Shown here: positions 50,951-59,568 of the stretch, one piece after another
Layout: each line of letters begins with the position of its first letter
Position numbering within the stretch: position 1 is the first letter of the stretch
NCBI RefSeq assembly: GCF_029360775.1
Contig: NZ_JARKMZ010000007.1
Location: 300,983 to 364,982, forward strand
Length of the DNA: 64,000 bases
Reading direction: 5' to 3'
Source of the DNA: Daejeonella sp. H1SJ63
Lineage (GTDB): Bacteria > Bacteroidota > Bacteroidia > Sphingobacteriales > Sphingobacteriaceae
Program-made: the position numbers and the translations under genes
Notes under the pieces: model-generated
Told to the model about the DNA's origin: nothing
Seen by the model: only the letters and a program-made list of their open reading frames with translations
Databases searched by the model: none

Positions 50951-51331
50951 ACGTTGTACGTTATACGTTGTACGTTGTAGGTTATACGTTTAAATACTGC
51001 CAACTTATCAGAACTACCTTTAATCAACAGATCTCCCCTCGCGTTAAATAAATCTTTATGACAAGAATCCTACCCGCTCGAAAAAGACGGGAGTATGATA
51101 TTATCGTCATTTTCGAAGGAAGAATAAAGAGAAATCTCATGGCTAAAGGCACCGATTAACCTCAACAGATTTCTCCTCGCAAAAAATCCCCTTCTAAATA
51201 CAACAATCTTACCCGCTCGTTCGACCCGCCTACCGGCCTTTAGGCAGATGGTGTGCCTTTAAAAAGGCATAAAATCTTACAAAGATCAAAAATAAAGATC
51301 ATTAAAATGCTTTTTCAGATTAAAATAGTGA

Positions 51332-51388
51332 CAAAGTCGGAAGTAAAACAATGCCAAAGTCGGAAGTAAAAAAGCACCAAAGTCGGAA
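51332..51388 (+). repeat. Three direct repeats with exact 23-bp period upstream of the ATPase gene
   Basis: CAAAGTCGGAAGTAAAA starts at 51332 and 51355, and the shortened CAAAGTCGGAA at 51378, so the period is exactly 23 bp. The last copy ends just before a -7-like box and about 33 bp before the start codon. They look like regulatory sites or iterons rather than chance. Confidence 0.65.
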
Positions 51389-51395
51389 ATTATTG

Positions 51396-51403
51396 TAAAT
51401 TTG
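51396..51403 (+). promoter_or_regulatory. -7 box upstream of the AAA/DUF4143 gene
   Basis: TAAATTTG matches TAnnTTTG and lies 17 bp before ATG 51421. There is no TTG at the right distance; the third 23-bp repeat occupies the -33 region, consistent with regulated initiation. Confidence 0.4.
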
Positions 51404-51420
51404 ACTATGATGAAATTAAA

Positions 51421-52692
51421 ATGAGCAAAAAAACTTATTTACCAAGGTTATGCGATGCTGAATTAAAATTAGCCTTGGAATCTACTGGAGCTGTGCTTAT
51501 CGAAGGTGCTAAATGGTGCGGAAAAACCAGCACTGCGACAAAAGTTGCCGGAAGTATAGTTTACATGCAAGATCCGGATAATACAATTTCATATCAACAA
51601 ATGGCCGATACTAAACCGTCTCTACTACTCAAGGGAGCAATCCCAAGGCTCATAGATGAATGGCAGGTTGCACCTGTTTTATGGGATGCAGTAAGGTTTC
51701 AGGTAGATCAAAGAGCCGAAAAAGGTCAATTTATATTAACTGGCTCTGCTGTTCCTCCTGATAATGTTACTGCACATACTGGTACAGGAAGAATATCCCG
51801 ACTAATGATGCGACCGATGAGTTTGTTTGAGTCTGAAGAGTCAAATGGTGAAATTTCATTAAAATCATTATTCGATGGCAAACAAAAGGACACAGATGCT
51901 GAATCCATGTTAACTATCGAAAAAATTGCCTTTGTCTTATGTCGTGGAGGTTGGCCGGCGAGTATCAACTTAAAAGGATTGCCAGCATTGCGCATGGCAA
52001 GAGACTATGTAGAGGCCATAATACACCAAGACATTTCCAGAGTAGATAATATTGAAAAGAATCCAGAACGTGTACGTTTATTACTGCGATCATTGGCGCG
52101 CAATATTGCTACAACCGCCAATTACCAAACAATAAAGGAAGATATAGAAGCAACAGATATAAGCATTTCAGATAAAACAATTGCTAACTATATCAATGCC
52201 CTACGTAGAATTTTTGTAATTGAAGATTTGCCGGCATGGGCTCCATCTTTGCGTTCAAAGACAGCCATCAGAACTTCCGAAAAAAGACATTTTGTAGACC
52301 CATCCATAGCTACAGCTGTTATGCGAACAAATCCTGAAGGGATCTTAACGGACTTTGAATACTTTGGTTTTTTGTTTGAAGCATTATGTACAAGGGATAT
52401 TCGAATTTATGCTCAGGCAAATGATGGAGACGTATTTCACTATCGGGATAAAAGTGGTTTGGAAGCCGATTTAATTGTGCGTCTTCGCGATGGGCGTTGG
52501 GCAGCTATAGAGGTAAAACTGGGACAGAAACAAATTGAAGAAGCCGCTGAAAATTTATTAGCACTTAGCTCTAAAATTGATATCAAAAAGATGGGAAAAG
52601 CTTCCTTTCTGATGATTATTACAGGAGGTCAGTTTGCTTATCAACGCAAAGATGGTGTTTGGGTAGTACCAATAGGATGTTTAAAGGATTAG
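51421..52692 (+). CDS. AAA-type ATPase with DUF4143 domain
   Basis: A 423-residue protein. The Walker A motif is GAKWCGKTS near residue 34, with a RLIDEWQ Walker B-like segment and the sensor FILTGSAVPP. The C-terminal DUF4143 region (IRTSEKRHFVDPSIATAV, FGFLFEALCTRDIRIYA) ends in a PD-(D/E)xK-like core, LEADLIVRLRDGRWAAIEVKLG. Such proteins are common, scattered and often mobile-like; some are considered toxin/antitoxin or DNA-processing proteins, but a function is not established. The gene is isolated among repeats, with three 23-bp repeats upstream and repeat copy D just downstream. Confidence 0.85.
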   Translation: MSKKTYLPRLCDAELKLALESTGAVLIEGAKWCGKTSTATKVAGSIVYMQDPDNTISYQQMADTKPSLLLKGAIPRLIDEWQVAPVLWDAVRFQVDQRAEKGQFILTGSAVPPDNVTAHTGTGRISRLMMRPMSLFESEESNGEISLKSLFDGKQKDTDAESMLTIEKIAFVLCRGGWPASINLKGLPALRMARDYVEAIIHQDISRVDNIEKNPERVRLLLRSLARNIATTANYQTIKEDIEATDISISDKTIANYINALRRIFVIEDLPAWAPSLRSKTAIRTSEKRHFVDPSIATAVMRTNPEGILTDFEYFGFLFEALCTRDIRIYAQANDGDVFHYRDKSGLEADLIVRLRDGRWAAIEVKLGQKQIEEAAENLLALSSKIDIKKMGKASFLMIITGGQFAYQRKDGVWVVPIGCLKD

Positions 52693-52732
52693 ATAACTCT
52701 ATCCTAAAATCAAAAAATAGTAAAACTCTCAA

Positions 52733-52979
52733 AGATCGGGGCTGGCTTTACTTCCACCGTCGGGAGCCATACTCCCGGTCCGCCGTTTTGTCCACCCCAT
52801 GCTCGGAAATTCTTATTCATTCAATAATAGTTTCTTTTAATGAAGGTTTGAAGGATACTGAGATGAACGTTACAAGCTCAGGAATGTTCATCCACCAACC
52901 GCCGCGTGTGAGGCTTCAATAGTCTATGCGATGGCTTATTGGTGATAACCGCCTCAGCCAATGCCGCAAAAAATTTAAT
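52733..52979 (-). repeat. Structured intergenic repeat, copy D (truncated, inverted)
   Basis: On the minus strand this matches the 5' half of copies A and C, up to the CCCCGATCTTTGAGAG block, and then stops about 40 bp after the ATPase stop codon. The first helix is TGAGGC (52956-52951) with GCCTCA (52914-52909), six pairs. It lacks the second helix. Divergence from A is much larger than between B and C. Confidence 0.6.
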
Positions 52980-53084
52980 GAAAGGGTATTGCTTGAAATA
53001 ACAGAAGATGAAGTTCTTCAGATTTGCTGATTCGCTCCCATTGACAAATCAGCACCTTGACAAATTACGCCCCATCCCGGGTTT

Positions 53085-53195
53085 CGAGTAATAAAATTCA
53101 AAAAATTCTGAAGGAGAAAATGACATCGCTTTATTTATCGCTGCAGTACGGCTCTCACCTGCCGGTTTTTGAGAATGAGGTCGTGGCATCCGCCC
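53085..53195. repeat. Dispersed repeat, copy 1 of 3
   Basis: GAGTAATAAAATTCA, then AAATTCTGAAGGAGAAAATG, then ACATCGCTTTATTTATCGCTGCAG is found again at 62900-63012 with a few changes, and in part at 63731-63772. The first two copies continue into GAGAATGAGGTCGTGGCATC. Confidence 0.65.
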
Positions 53196-53251
53196 AATGT
53201 CATTAAGAGTCGAAAAAAAATTATCCTATCCTTGCAACAGTGGTTAAGATA

Positions 53252-54112
53252 TTACCTGATCAGACTAAGAAGATACTCTCCATAACCACTTTTTCGCAGT
53301 GGCTCAGCGATCTCTTTGAGCTGTTCTTTGCTGATGAATTTCATCTGCCAGGCGATCTCTTCGATACAGCCTATTTTAAGCCCCTGACGCTCTTCAATTA
53401 CCTGAACGAACTGTCCGGCCTGCATCAATGAATTAAAAGTCCCGGTATCCAGCCAGGCTGTACCGCGACTTAAAACACCAACCTTCAGTTTACCCTGCTG
53501 AAGATATTCGCGGTTCACGTCAGTAATCTCATATTCGCCACGGGCAGAGGGCCTGATATTCCTTGCAATTTCAACTACAGAATTATTATAAAAATACAAA
53601 CCCGGAACTGCATAGTTCGACTTGGGTTTTAAAGGCTTCTCTTCGATAGAAAGTGCATTGAAATTTTCATCGAACTCTACCACCCCGTAGCGCTCAGGAT
53701 CAGAGACCTGATAGGCAAATACAATACCTCCTTCAGGATTCTTAATGGAAGGCAATATATTATTCACAGAATCACCATGAAAAATATTATCTCCAAGGAT
53801 CAGCGCAACATCATCATCCCCGATAAAATCTGCACCAATCACAAAAGCCTGAGCAAGTCCGTTTGGAACAGCCTGTTCTGCATAGGAAAATTTACACCCG
53901 ATCCGACTGCCATCTCCAAGCAACTTTTCAAAATTAGGAAGGTCATGAGGTGTTGAAATGATAAGAATCTCATTGATACCTGCAAGCATCAGGGTTGATA
54001 AAGGATAATAAATCATCGGCTTATCATAAACCGGCATTAGCTGTTTACTGACTGCCAGAGTTAAGGGATGAAGCCTGGTACCTGAACCTCCTGCGAGTAT
54101 AATTCCTTTCAT
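53252..54112 (-). CDS. rmlA: Glucose-1-phosphate thymidylyltransferase
   Basis: A 286-residue enzyme that makes dTDP-glucose, the first step to dTDP-rhamnose and other dTDP-deoxysugars. The match is close along the whole length: [61 protein letters not shown] and [16 protein letters not shown] [17 protein letters not shown]. RmlB, RmlC and RmlD are absent from the window, so this copy is isolated. Degenerate ACGTTATACGTT words lie directly upstream (54118-54180) and repeat-rich DNA on the other side, as if it had been moved. Confidence 0.93.
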   Translation of the reverse strand: MKGIILAGGSGTRLHPLTLAVSKQLMPVYDKPMIYYPLSTLMLAGINEILIISTPHDLPNFEKLLGDGSRIGCKFSYAEQAVPNGLAQAFVIGADFIGDDDVALILGDNIFHGDSVNNILPSIKNPEGGIVFAYQVSDPERYGVVEFDENFNALSIEEKPLKPKSNYAVPGLYFYNNSVVEIARNIRPSARGEYEITDVNREYLQQGKLKVGVLSRGTAWLDTGTFNSLMQAGQFVQVIEERQGLKIGCIEEIAWQMKFISKEQLKEIAEPLRKSGYGEYLLSLIR

Positions 54113-54564
54113 GAGTATAAGTTTTACGTCTTACGTTATACGTTGGTACGTTATGAGTTTTACGTCTTACGTTATAAGTTTTATTTATTTGCTTTTATAT
54201 TTTAAAGCATATCTATCCCGTCTCCCCATCAAAATGATCGCAACTTGAAAACCGGTATTTTCATTTGCAACTGTCATCCCGATAACTATCGACACAGGAG
54301 GGATCTTCGCTCTCTTTGCACCAATTTTTTATTGATAATTTCTACCTTGCTCTTGAGAAGCCCCTCCATCGCCCCCAATATCGAGGTAAATTCAAAAACC
54401 CCTCCGGCTCTTCAGGATGACACCGAGTACTAATTTGCCCATTCATTTCCCCAATCGACAAATAGACAAATCGCCACATTGACAAATTCACACCCCTTCC
54501 GTCATTCCCTTTATTTGCTCAACCCGATAGCTATCGGGTTACTAATTCCCTCATTTTCAACAAA
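54113..54564. other. 452-bp intergenic region
   Basis: No gene. It contains ACGTCTTACGTTATACG-type words (54118-54180), a repeat piece with GGGATCTTCGCTCTC and CTCTTCAGGATGACA (54299-54424), the second ATTGACAAAT-type repeat (54430-54495) and a perfect 20-bp palindrome (54521-54540). Confidence 0.65.
54430..54540. repeat. ATTGACAAAT-type repeat, copy 2, with 20-bp palindrome
   Basis: This is the partner of 46281-46375. It ends in AACCCGATAGCTATCGGGTT (54521-54540), a perfect palindrome. At 46249-46262 the same palindrome is present in a shortened form (CCCGATAGCGGG). Confidence 0.6.
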
Positions 54565-55125
54565 CTACTTCCCAACTTTCCCCTCCAGCTCTGCATACCA
54601 ATCTGCTCCGTATTTGCGGATAAGTGGTTCCTTCAAAAACTGATAAACCGGAACCTTCAGCTCATTGCCGTATGAACAGGCCGGACTGCAGATACTCCAC
54701 CTGTCGTAATGAAGCACATCAAACTCGGGATAATTGGTAATCCTTATAGGATATAAATGACAGGAAATGGGCTTTTTCCAGGCAATCTTGCCATCCTCCC
54801 ATGCTTTCTCAATAGCACATTTTGCAATACCATTTTCCATGATCACATAAGCACATTCCTTATTGGTATCCACACAGGGAGTGGTATAGTCTCCTTCGAA
54901 ATCCTTAACATAGGTACCAAACTCCTCAATGACAGCAATGCCCTTCTCAGTCATATAAGGTTTTACATATGGATAAACTTCATCCAATACTGCCAGTTCT
55001 GATCGTTCAAGCGGTGCTCCCGAATCACCTTCAATACAGCATATGCCTTTACATTTATTCAGGTTACAAACAAAATTTTGCTCTACCACATCTTCGTGAA
55101 CCAAGGTGTTCTTTACTTCGATCAT
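54565..55125 (-). CDS. DUF3109 family protein (YkgJ-like cysteine protein)
   Basis: A 186-residue protein with eight cysteines, mostly in CNLNKCKGICCIEG near residue 26, TPCVDTNKECAYV, CAIEKA, SCHLYPIR and WSICSPAC. This matches DUF3109, a Bacteroidota family probably binding a metal or Fe-S cluster; no reaction is known. No signal peptide. It overlaps the DUF3108 gene before it by 4 bp (ATGA), so the two are coupled. Good conserved single-copy gene, unrelated to the polysaccharide region. Confidence 0.85.
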   Translation of the reverse strand: MIEVKNTLVHEDVVEQNFVCNLNKCKGICCIEGDSGAPLERSELAVLDEVYPYVKPYMTEKGIAVIEEFGTYVKDFEGDYTTPCVDTNKECAYVIMENGIAKCAIEKAWEDGKIAWKKPISCHLYPIRITNYPEFDVLHYDRWSICSPACSYGNELKVPVYQFLKEPLIRKYGADWYAELEGKVGK

Positions 55126-55904
55126 AATTTATCTATAATTGTCCCGAGCGGATATTTCAACCCATTCGCCGACAGTAATTCAAGCGTTACAGAACCTACA
55201 AGGATTTCAACCTGCGCCTTAACAGGAATACGGTTAGCATCATCTGTTATCCAAAGATACAATCTGCTATCCTTTCTGAATATCCTGCCGGGCTGAATCG
55301 AGGGACTGAATTTGATACAGTTAATATATCCAAGACTGGTCTTTACCCTTTCCTTTCCGACATATTGAATATTAAGTTTACTTACGCCATCATCAAGAAA
55401 ATAGTCCATACTGAACTTATCCCCTTGTTTCAATGCTGAAATATTCAGATTTCTTGCAAAATAATATGCAGAAACAACATCAAAGGTCTGTCCATCACCT
55501 TTAAAAGTTCCTTTATTTGAAATAATTTTCTTTTGATCCTGATAGAACCTGGCCTTATCACTGCGGCGATAGTTTGCCTCCCGAATATTCTCTGTATACA
55601 GATATGGAGTCAGATGTTCCTGATCAACATAAGAATCATAGCGATTCCTCACCTTATAAAACACGTTAAATGAACCGGCAGTTCTACCTTCAGCGACCAA
55701 ATGATATACCGGACGGTTATCGAATTGTGCATCCGTTGCTTCTACACGTATTGAAGCTTCTGCCGCAGTTATGAAGCCATACCTCAAACGGTACTCAAGT
55801 CTTTCTCCAACCTTAAATACAGGTTCCTTTACATTCTGAAGTCGCTGCGAAAAGCCTGAAAGGCTTGTTAACAATAATGAAAGGATCAGTATTCTTTTTA
55901 TCAT
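55122..55904 (-). CDS. DUF3108 family periplasmic protein
   Basis: About 260 residues; the start at ATG 55904 (MIKRILILSLLLTSLSGFSQ) gives a clean signal peptide, whereas the frame open to 55931 adds nine residues before it. The mature part (VFKVGERLEYRLRYGFITAAEASI, FYKVRNRYDSYVD, YYFARNLN) matches DUF3108. Role unknown; the fold suggests a lipid- or glycan-binding lipocalin-like barrel. It precedes the DUF3109 gene with an ATGA overlap. Confidence 0.8.
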   Translation of the reverse strand: MIKRILILSLLLTSLSGFSQRLQNVKEPVFKVGERLEYRLRYGFITAAEASIRVEATDAQFDNRPVYHLVAEGRTAGSFNVFYKVRNRYDSYVDQEHLTPYLYTENIREANYRRSDKARFYQDQKKIISNKGTFKGDGQTFDVVSAYYFARNLNISALKQGDKFSMDYFLDDGVSKLNIQYVGKERVKTSLGYINCIKFSPSIQPGRIFRKDSRLYLWITDDANRIPVKAQVEILVGSVTLELLSANGLKYPLGTIIDKL

Positions 55905-55973
55905 GGGCCGTATTATACATTTCTGAATCAAGCTCAGGGGTTTATTCCCGATAATTCCAAATCAGGTTCGGGG

Positions 55974-56489
55974 TCAGGATTTATTCTTGTAAATCGGAAC
56001 GGTAGAGCATGGCTCACCATACATGATGCTTTTTGCTACCCCGGTCAACTTTGCGGTAATATTGATATAGGCTGAATCAGGAACCGGAATTTCACCGCAG
56101 CCCTTTACAACAACACGCTCATCGCGATATTTTTCTATATCCAATTTATTCAACTCACGTTCAAAAAGTATTGTCTCCAGTAATGCAAGGTCGCCAAATA
56201 TCACAGTTGAAGCAAAAGGAGTCAGGCGGCTGGCCAGTAACATATAGGCCCAGGTAGGAACTATTGCATCCACAGAACAACCTATTGCCACGTGCTTTCC
56301 TGTGTAATTTTCCCAGTTATGCTCTTTAATAAATTCTCTGAAATCCTTTTCCCTGAGTATTAATCCCTGAAACAAATTATCCCTGATATCAAAAAATACG
56401 CGATCACCGACAGGATAAAAATCAGCGGGATCAAGACTAATCAATCCGCTTTGAGCAACTTTATTAATTATATTTTCCTGTATTTCCAT
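55974..56489 (-). CDS. DUF2480 family protein
   Basis: A 171-residue cytoplasmic protein typical of Bacteroidota. It has the family stretch LISLDPADFYPVGDRVFFDI, then FREFIKEHNWENYTGK, AIGCSVDAIVPTWAYMLLAS and a final CGEIPVPDSAYINITAKLTGVAKSIMYGEPCSTVP. Function is not known; conserved Cys residues could bind a metal. It is preceded by the terminator of the foldase gene and followed 69 bp later by the DUF3108 gene. Confidence 0.83.
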   Translation of the reverse strand: MEIQENIINKVAQSGLISLDPADFYPVGDRVFFDIRDNLFQGLILREKDFREFIKEHNWENYTGKHVAIGCSVDAIVPTWAYMLLASRLTPFASTVIFGDLALLETILFERELNKLDIEKYRDERVVVKGCGEIPVPDSAYINITAKLTGVAKSIMYGEPCSTVPIYKNKS

Positions 56490-56529
56490 TTTCGTTTGAA
56501 TTATTGTACTGAACCCAAAAACAAAAGGT

Positions 56530-56571
56530 CCGAAAACAAAAAATCCGGAAGTGAATGATTCACTTCCGGAT
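56530..56571 (-). terminator. Rho-independent terminator of the SurA/PpiD-like gene
   Basis: A hairpin at 56543-56571 with a perfect 13-bp stem (ATCCGGAAGTGAA with TTCACTTCCGGAT, loop TGA) is followed on the minus strand by TTTTTGTTTT. It lies 22 bp after the stop codon at 56594. Both the stem and the T-run are unusually clear. Confidence 0.85.
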
Positions 56572-56593
56572 ACAAAGTTAATGAAATTAGATG

Positions 56594-58705
56594 TTAAAAG
56601 AATTTAACACGGTTGTCTTTGATGTCAGACTGATCGCGTAAAACTTTGAAAGCCTCACCGGGAGCGCGCTGTAAAATGCCCTGAGCAACCTGAACCTTCT
56701 GTTTAAATGCATTATTCAATGGTTCAGCCTTACTGAATCCATTAACAACGAAAACAAATACTCCATTCTCGCCTTCAACAGGCTTAGATAATTTACCTGG
56801 CTGTGACCCAAACAGAGTACCTACAACCTTATTTTCCTGCGAAAGACCGGGAATAACCGGGTTTGCAAAAACAATATTCTGAACCGGTGTTACAGGCCTT
56901 GCTACTTTTTGTGCTACCTGTTCAATTGAATTGGAACCCGCTAAAGCTTTTTCCATTTTCTCTGTAAAAGTGCGTGCTTTTACAGATTTAATAACCATAG
57001 GTTCGATCTGCTTTTTAACCTGATCCAGTGAAAGGGTACCCTTCTGATAAACTTCTGTAAGTTTTGCAACAGCAAATTTATTGCCCATTTCAAACACCTG
57101 ATTTGATACATCGCCCTTATCAGCAGCAAATGCCCATCTTACCATTTCACGAGGACTGTCAAGATCATTAATAGCCGACTGGGTTGGCACTACATTATCA
57201 GCAGAAACTTTAGTGTAGCCTGATTTCTTTGCTTCTTCATCAAAAGATTTAGCATCTTTTGCCGCACTAAGGAATGCATTAGCTTTAGAGTATGCCAGCT
57301 GTTGTGTTTTATTACTTGTAGACATTGATTTATCAACCACAGCAACTTTAGCAACTCTTGAAGAACCGATCTGTGCATTGATTTTGATTACATGAACTCC
57401 GAACTGAGTAGTAATTACTTTAAGCTCACCTGTAGTTCCGTTAAAAACAGCATCTTCAAAAACAGGAACCATCGCTCCTCTTCCAAAGGTTCCAAGATCC
57501 CCACCAGAATCTTTAGAAGCATCTGTACCGAATTTAGCAGCAAGCTCAGCAAAACTTGCACCACCTGCAATTAAACCACGGATAGAATCTGCCTTAGCTT
57601 TTGCTTTATCAATTCCGCCTTCAGCAGCAGGGTTCAATAAAATATGACTTGCTTTTACAGAATCAGGACCAACTTTCATATCCAGAACCTTTACCATCTT
57701 ATAAGCACCACCTGTAAAGATCGGGCCAATAAAAGCTCCTTTGGAAGCATTGAATACTGCTGAATCAAGAGCAGCTTCCAATTGTCCTTTACGAACATAG
57801 GTAACAGGCATTTTGGTTTCAGCGTTGATACTTACGAATAATGAATCATTTGCAGCTGCACGGAACTCAGCAGCAGTCTTCTGAACTAATGCTAAAACTT
57901 CGGCAGAATCTGCTTTTGAAGGATTTGCATCAAAAACGATATATTCAAATGATCTGTTCTCTGATGGATTCTTAAATCGAAACTTATTGTCGTTGTAATA
58001 AGTCTGGTAATCTTCATCAGTAAGCTTAACCTGATTATCAGGAATTGAGTTATAATCAAGATTCACAAAGCTGAAGCTGGCCAGTTTATTACGTTGGTCA
58101 TAATCTTCTCTTGCCTCAAGTGAAGTTACATAAATACTGTTCTTGATCAGATTGCTGTATTTGGCTGCCAGTTTACTTTCACGTATGTTTAAAAGGAAAT
58201 TGGTCCATTGCTGGCTCACCGGACTATTAGCAGGTTGTGCCTTAATATTGTCAAGGAACGAGTTTAACTGCAATCTGTTCAACTGGCCGGTTTTAGGATC
58301 ACCGAAGTTCTGAATAATCTGAGGATCAGGATTCTTTCCGCTAACCAAATCATTAAGCTCATTCCTGCTAACCTGCAATCCAAGTCTGGCCATCTCTTTC
58401 TTCATCAGAATCTGAGAAATAGATTGATTCCAGGTATTCTCAATGATATAAGATGTCATTTGCGGATCAAGACTGCTCTGACCCATTTGCTGTTTAAAAT
58501 TATTGGTATTCTGTTCTACCTTAGCATTGAAGTCAAGAATTGATATAGCTTCACCATCCACTTCACCAACTTCAGTTTGACTTCCGTTAATAAATGAACC
58601 TCCCATTTGTACCGCATCGCTTATCAAGAAGGCAACGATTGCAAAACCAATAGCCCCAACGATGATTATCCCTGCACGGTTCCGCAAAAAACTCATTATT
58701 CCCAT
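56594..58705 (-). CDS. SurA/PpiD-type membrane-anchored peptidyl-prolyl isomerase
   Basis: A 703-residue periplasmic foldase. A membrane anchor near the N-terminus (AGIIIVGAIGFAIVAFLI) is followed by a SurA-like chaperone domain with many Asn/Gln, then a parvulin domain around residues 345-450 (KASHILLNPAAEG, GDLGTFGRGAMVPVFEDAVF, TTQFGVHVIKI). A second, degenerate parvulin-like part may follow. Length and layout match Bacteroidota PpiD-like proteins. It helps fold exported and outer-membrane proteins. A clear terminator follows it. The gene is separated from LptC by a 275-bp repeat-rich gap. Confidence 0.88.
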   Translation of the reverse strand: MGIMSFLRNRAGIIIVGAIGFAIVAFLISDAVQMGGSFINGSQTEVGEVDGEAISILDFNAKVEQNTNNFKQQMGQSSLDPQMTSYIIENTWNQSISQILMKKEMARLGLQVSRNELNDLVSGKNPDPQIIQNFGDPKTGQLNRLQLNSFLDNIKAQPANSPVSQQWTNFLLNIRESKLAAKYSNLIKNSIYVTSLEAREDYDQRNKLASFSFVNLDYNSIPDNQVKLTDEDYQTYYNDNKFRFKNPSENRSFEYIVFDANPSKADSAEVLALVQKTAAEFRAAANDSLFVSINAETKMPVTYVRKGQLEAALDSAVFNASKGAFIGPIFTGGAYKMVKVLDMKVGPDSVKASHILLNPAAEGGIDKAKAKADSIRGLIAGGASFAELAAKFGTDASKDSGGDLGTFGRGAMVPVFEDAVFNGTTGELKVITTQFGVHVIKINAQIGSSRVAKVAVVDKSMSTSNKTQQLAYSKANAFLSAAKDAKSFDEEAKKSGYTKVSADNVVPTQSAINDLDSPREMVRWAFAADKGDVSNQVFEMGNKFAVAKLTEVYQKGTLSLDQVKKQIEPMVIKSVKARTFTEKMEKALAGSNSIEQVAQKVARPVTPVQNIVFANPVIPGLSQENKVVGTLFGSQPGKLSKPVEGENGVFVFVVNGFSKAEPLNNAFKQKVQVAQGILQRAPGEAFKVLRDQSDIKDNRVKFF

Positions 58706-58916
58706 ATCCGTATTTTATTAAATAATTTCTAAAAGAGGGCGCAAGATACAAATTTTGGAAAATAAACAAGTGTTTTTTTCAGGTAGTCTGAATAGTATTT
58801 AATGCTAGTATCTAGATGCTTAGCATTCGCTTAAATACAGACATGAAAACTTGTAATATTTATTCTGAAGGAGTACAAATCGTATAATCTAAATACCCCT
58901 GATTTTGATTAAACAG

Positions 58917-58978
58917 AACGTAAAACGTACAACTTACAACGTAAAACTTATAACGTAAAACGTACAACTCAAACTCAA
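58917..58978. repeat. ACGTAAAACGTACAAC-type degenerate repeat
   Basis: The words ACGTAAAACGTACAACTT and AACGTAAAACTTATAACG are arranged in tandem just after the LptC stop codon. They match, in the opposite orientation, the words at 50952-50990 and 54118-54180. Confidence 0.55.
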
Positions 58979-58980
58979 AC

Positions 58981-59565
58981 TCAAAACCCTTCTTCCCCCC
59001 TAAGTCTCAGATCACCTGTTGACTGAACGATCTCATAATAGGAAAAATCTTCATTAGCCCAGAAACTGGTTCCATAGAGCACGTTATCACTGGAGGTGAT
59101 GCTCACTAATTTATTTGAATAAAATCTCCTCTTATTTTCATCCCAGTAAAGCTCATCTGATCTGAAGGTTTCGCCTTTAGTATTAGATGCAACTACATTA
59201 CGCTTCAGTTCTACGATATTCTCGCGTTCGCGACGAATGGCATAATCTGCCCTCAAACGACTTGTTTCCTGCTGGTTTTCATCATAAAAGATAACAGTAA
59301 TACCCTTTTTCATTTCGATATAGGGCTTCTCCGTTTTAAAGTTAAGCAGTTCAGGAGTAATAAGTTTGGCTCTTACTTTGGCAGAATCACTGTAAATAAT
59401 CTCTACGCCGGTTGATTTATCGACAGGTACGATCAGTTTTTTTGCAGAGATCTGCTCTACTTTTTTCAGATCGTTCTCACAGGCAGAAAACAGAATAGTG
59501 CCAATTAACATCAAAGCACCGAACCTGCCTGCCGGGATGCAGGAAATGCAGCGCAGCATTTTCAT
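58981..59565 (-). CDS. lptC: LptC-family lipopolysaccharide export protein
   Basis: A 194-residue lipoprotein. The signal is AGRFGALMLIGTILFSACEN, with the lipobox at Ser-Ala-Cys. The rest fits LptC (VEIIYSDSAKVRAKLITPEL, GITVIFYDENQQETSRLRADYA, RNVVASNTKGETFRSDELYWDENKRRFYSN). It forms part of the bridge carrying lipopolysaccharide to the outer membrane. It follows the outer-membrane protein gene by 3 bp. Two starts (59565 and 59559) are equally possible. The gene is well conserved in Bacteroidota. Confidence 0.88.
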   Translation of the reverse strand: MKMLRCISCIPAGRFGALMLIGTILFSACENDLKKVEQISAKKLIVPVDKSTGVEIIYSDSAKVRAKLITPELLNFKTEKPYIEMKKGITVIFYDENQQETSRLRADYAIRRERENIVELKRNVVASNTKGETFRSDELYWDENKRRFYSNKLVSITSSDNVLYGTSFWANEDFSYYEIVQSTGDLRLRGEEGF

Positions 59566-59568
59566 AAC

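Larger units (their letters stand above)
50951..51420. other. 470-bp intergenic region with duplicated and periodic repeats
   Basis: No gene. It has ACGTTATACGTTGTACG-type words right after the DUF5009 stop (50952-50990), two degraded copies of a ~55-bp stretch with CAACAGATCTCCCCTCGC at 51024-51080 and 51169-51221, each ending TACCCGCTCG, and three 23-bp-spaced repeats (51332-51388) in front of the AAA/DUF4143 gene. Confidence 0.65.
52693..53251. other. 559-bp intergenic region
   Basis: No gene. It holds the truncated inverted structured repeat copy D (52733-52979), two ATTGACAAATC/CTTGACAAATT words (53039-53066) and copy 1 of the GAAGGAGAAAATGACAT repeat (53085-53195). Confidence 0.65.

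Noticed and set aside
52659..52922. Plus-strand open frame of 87 codons after the ATPase gene
   Set aside because: It overlaps the ATPase end and is otherwise the inverted structured repeat D.
53240..53431. Plus-strand open frame of 63 codons
   Set aside because: It lies antisense within rmlA, which is a clear full-length gene.
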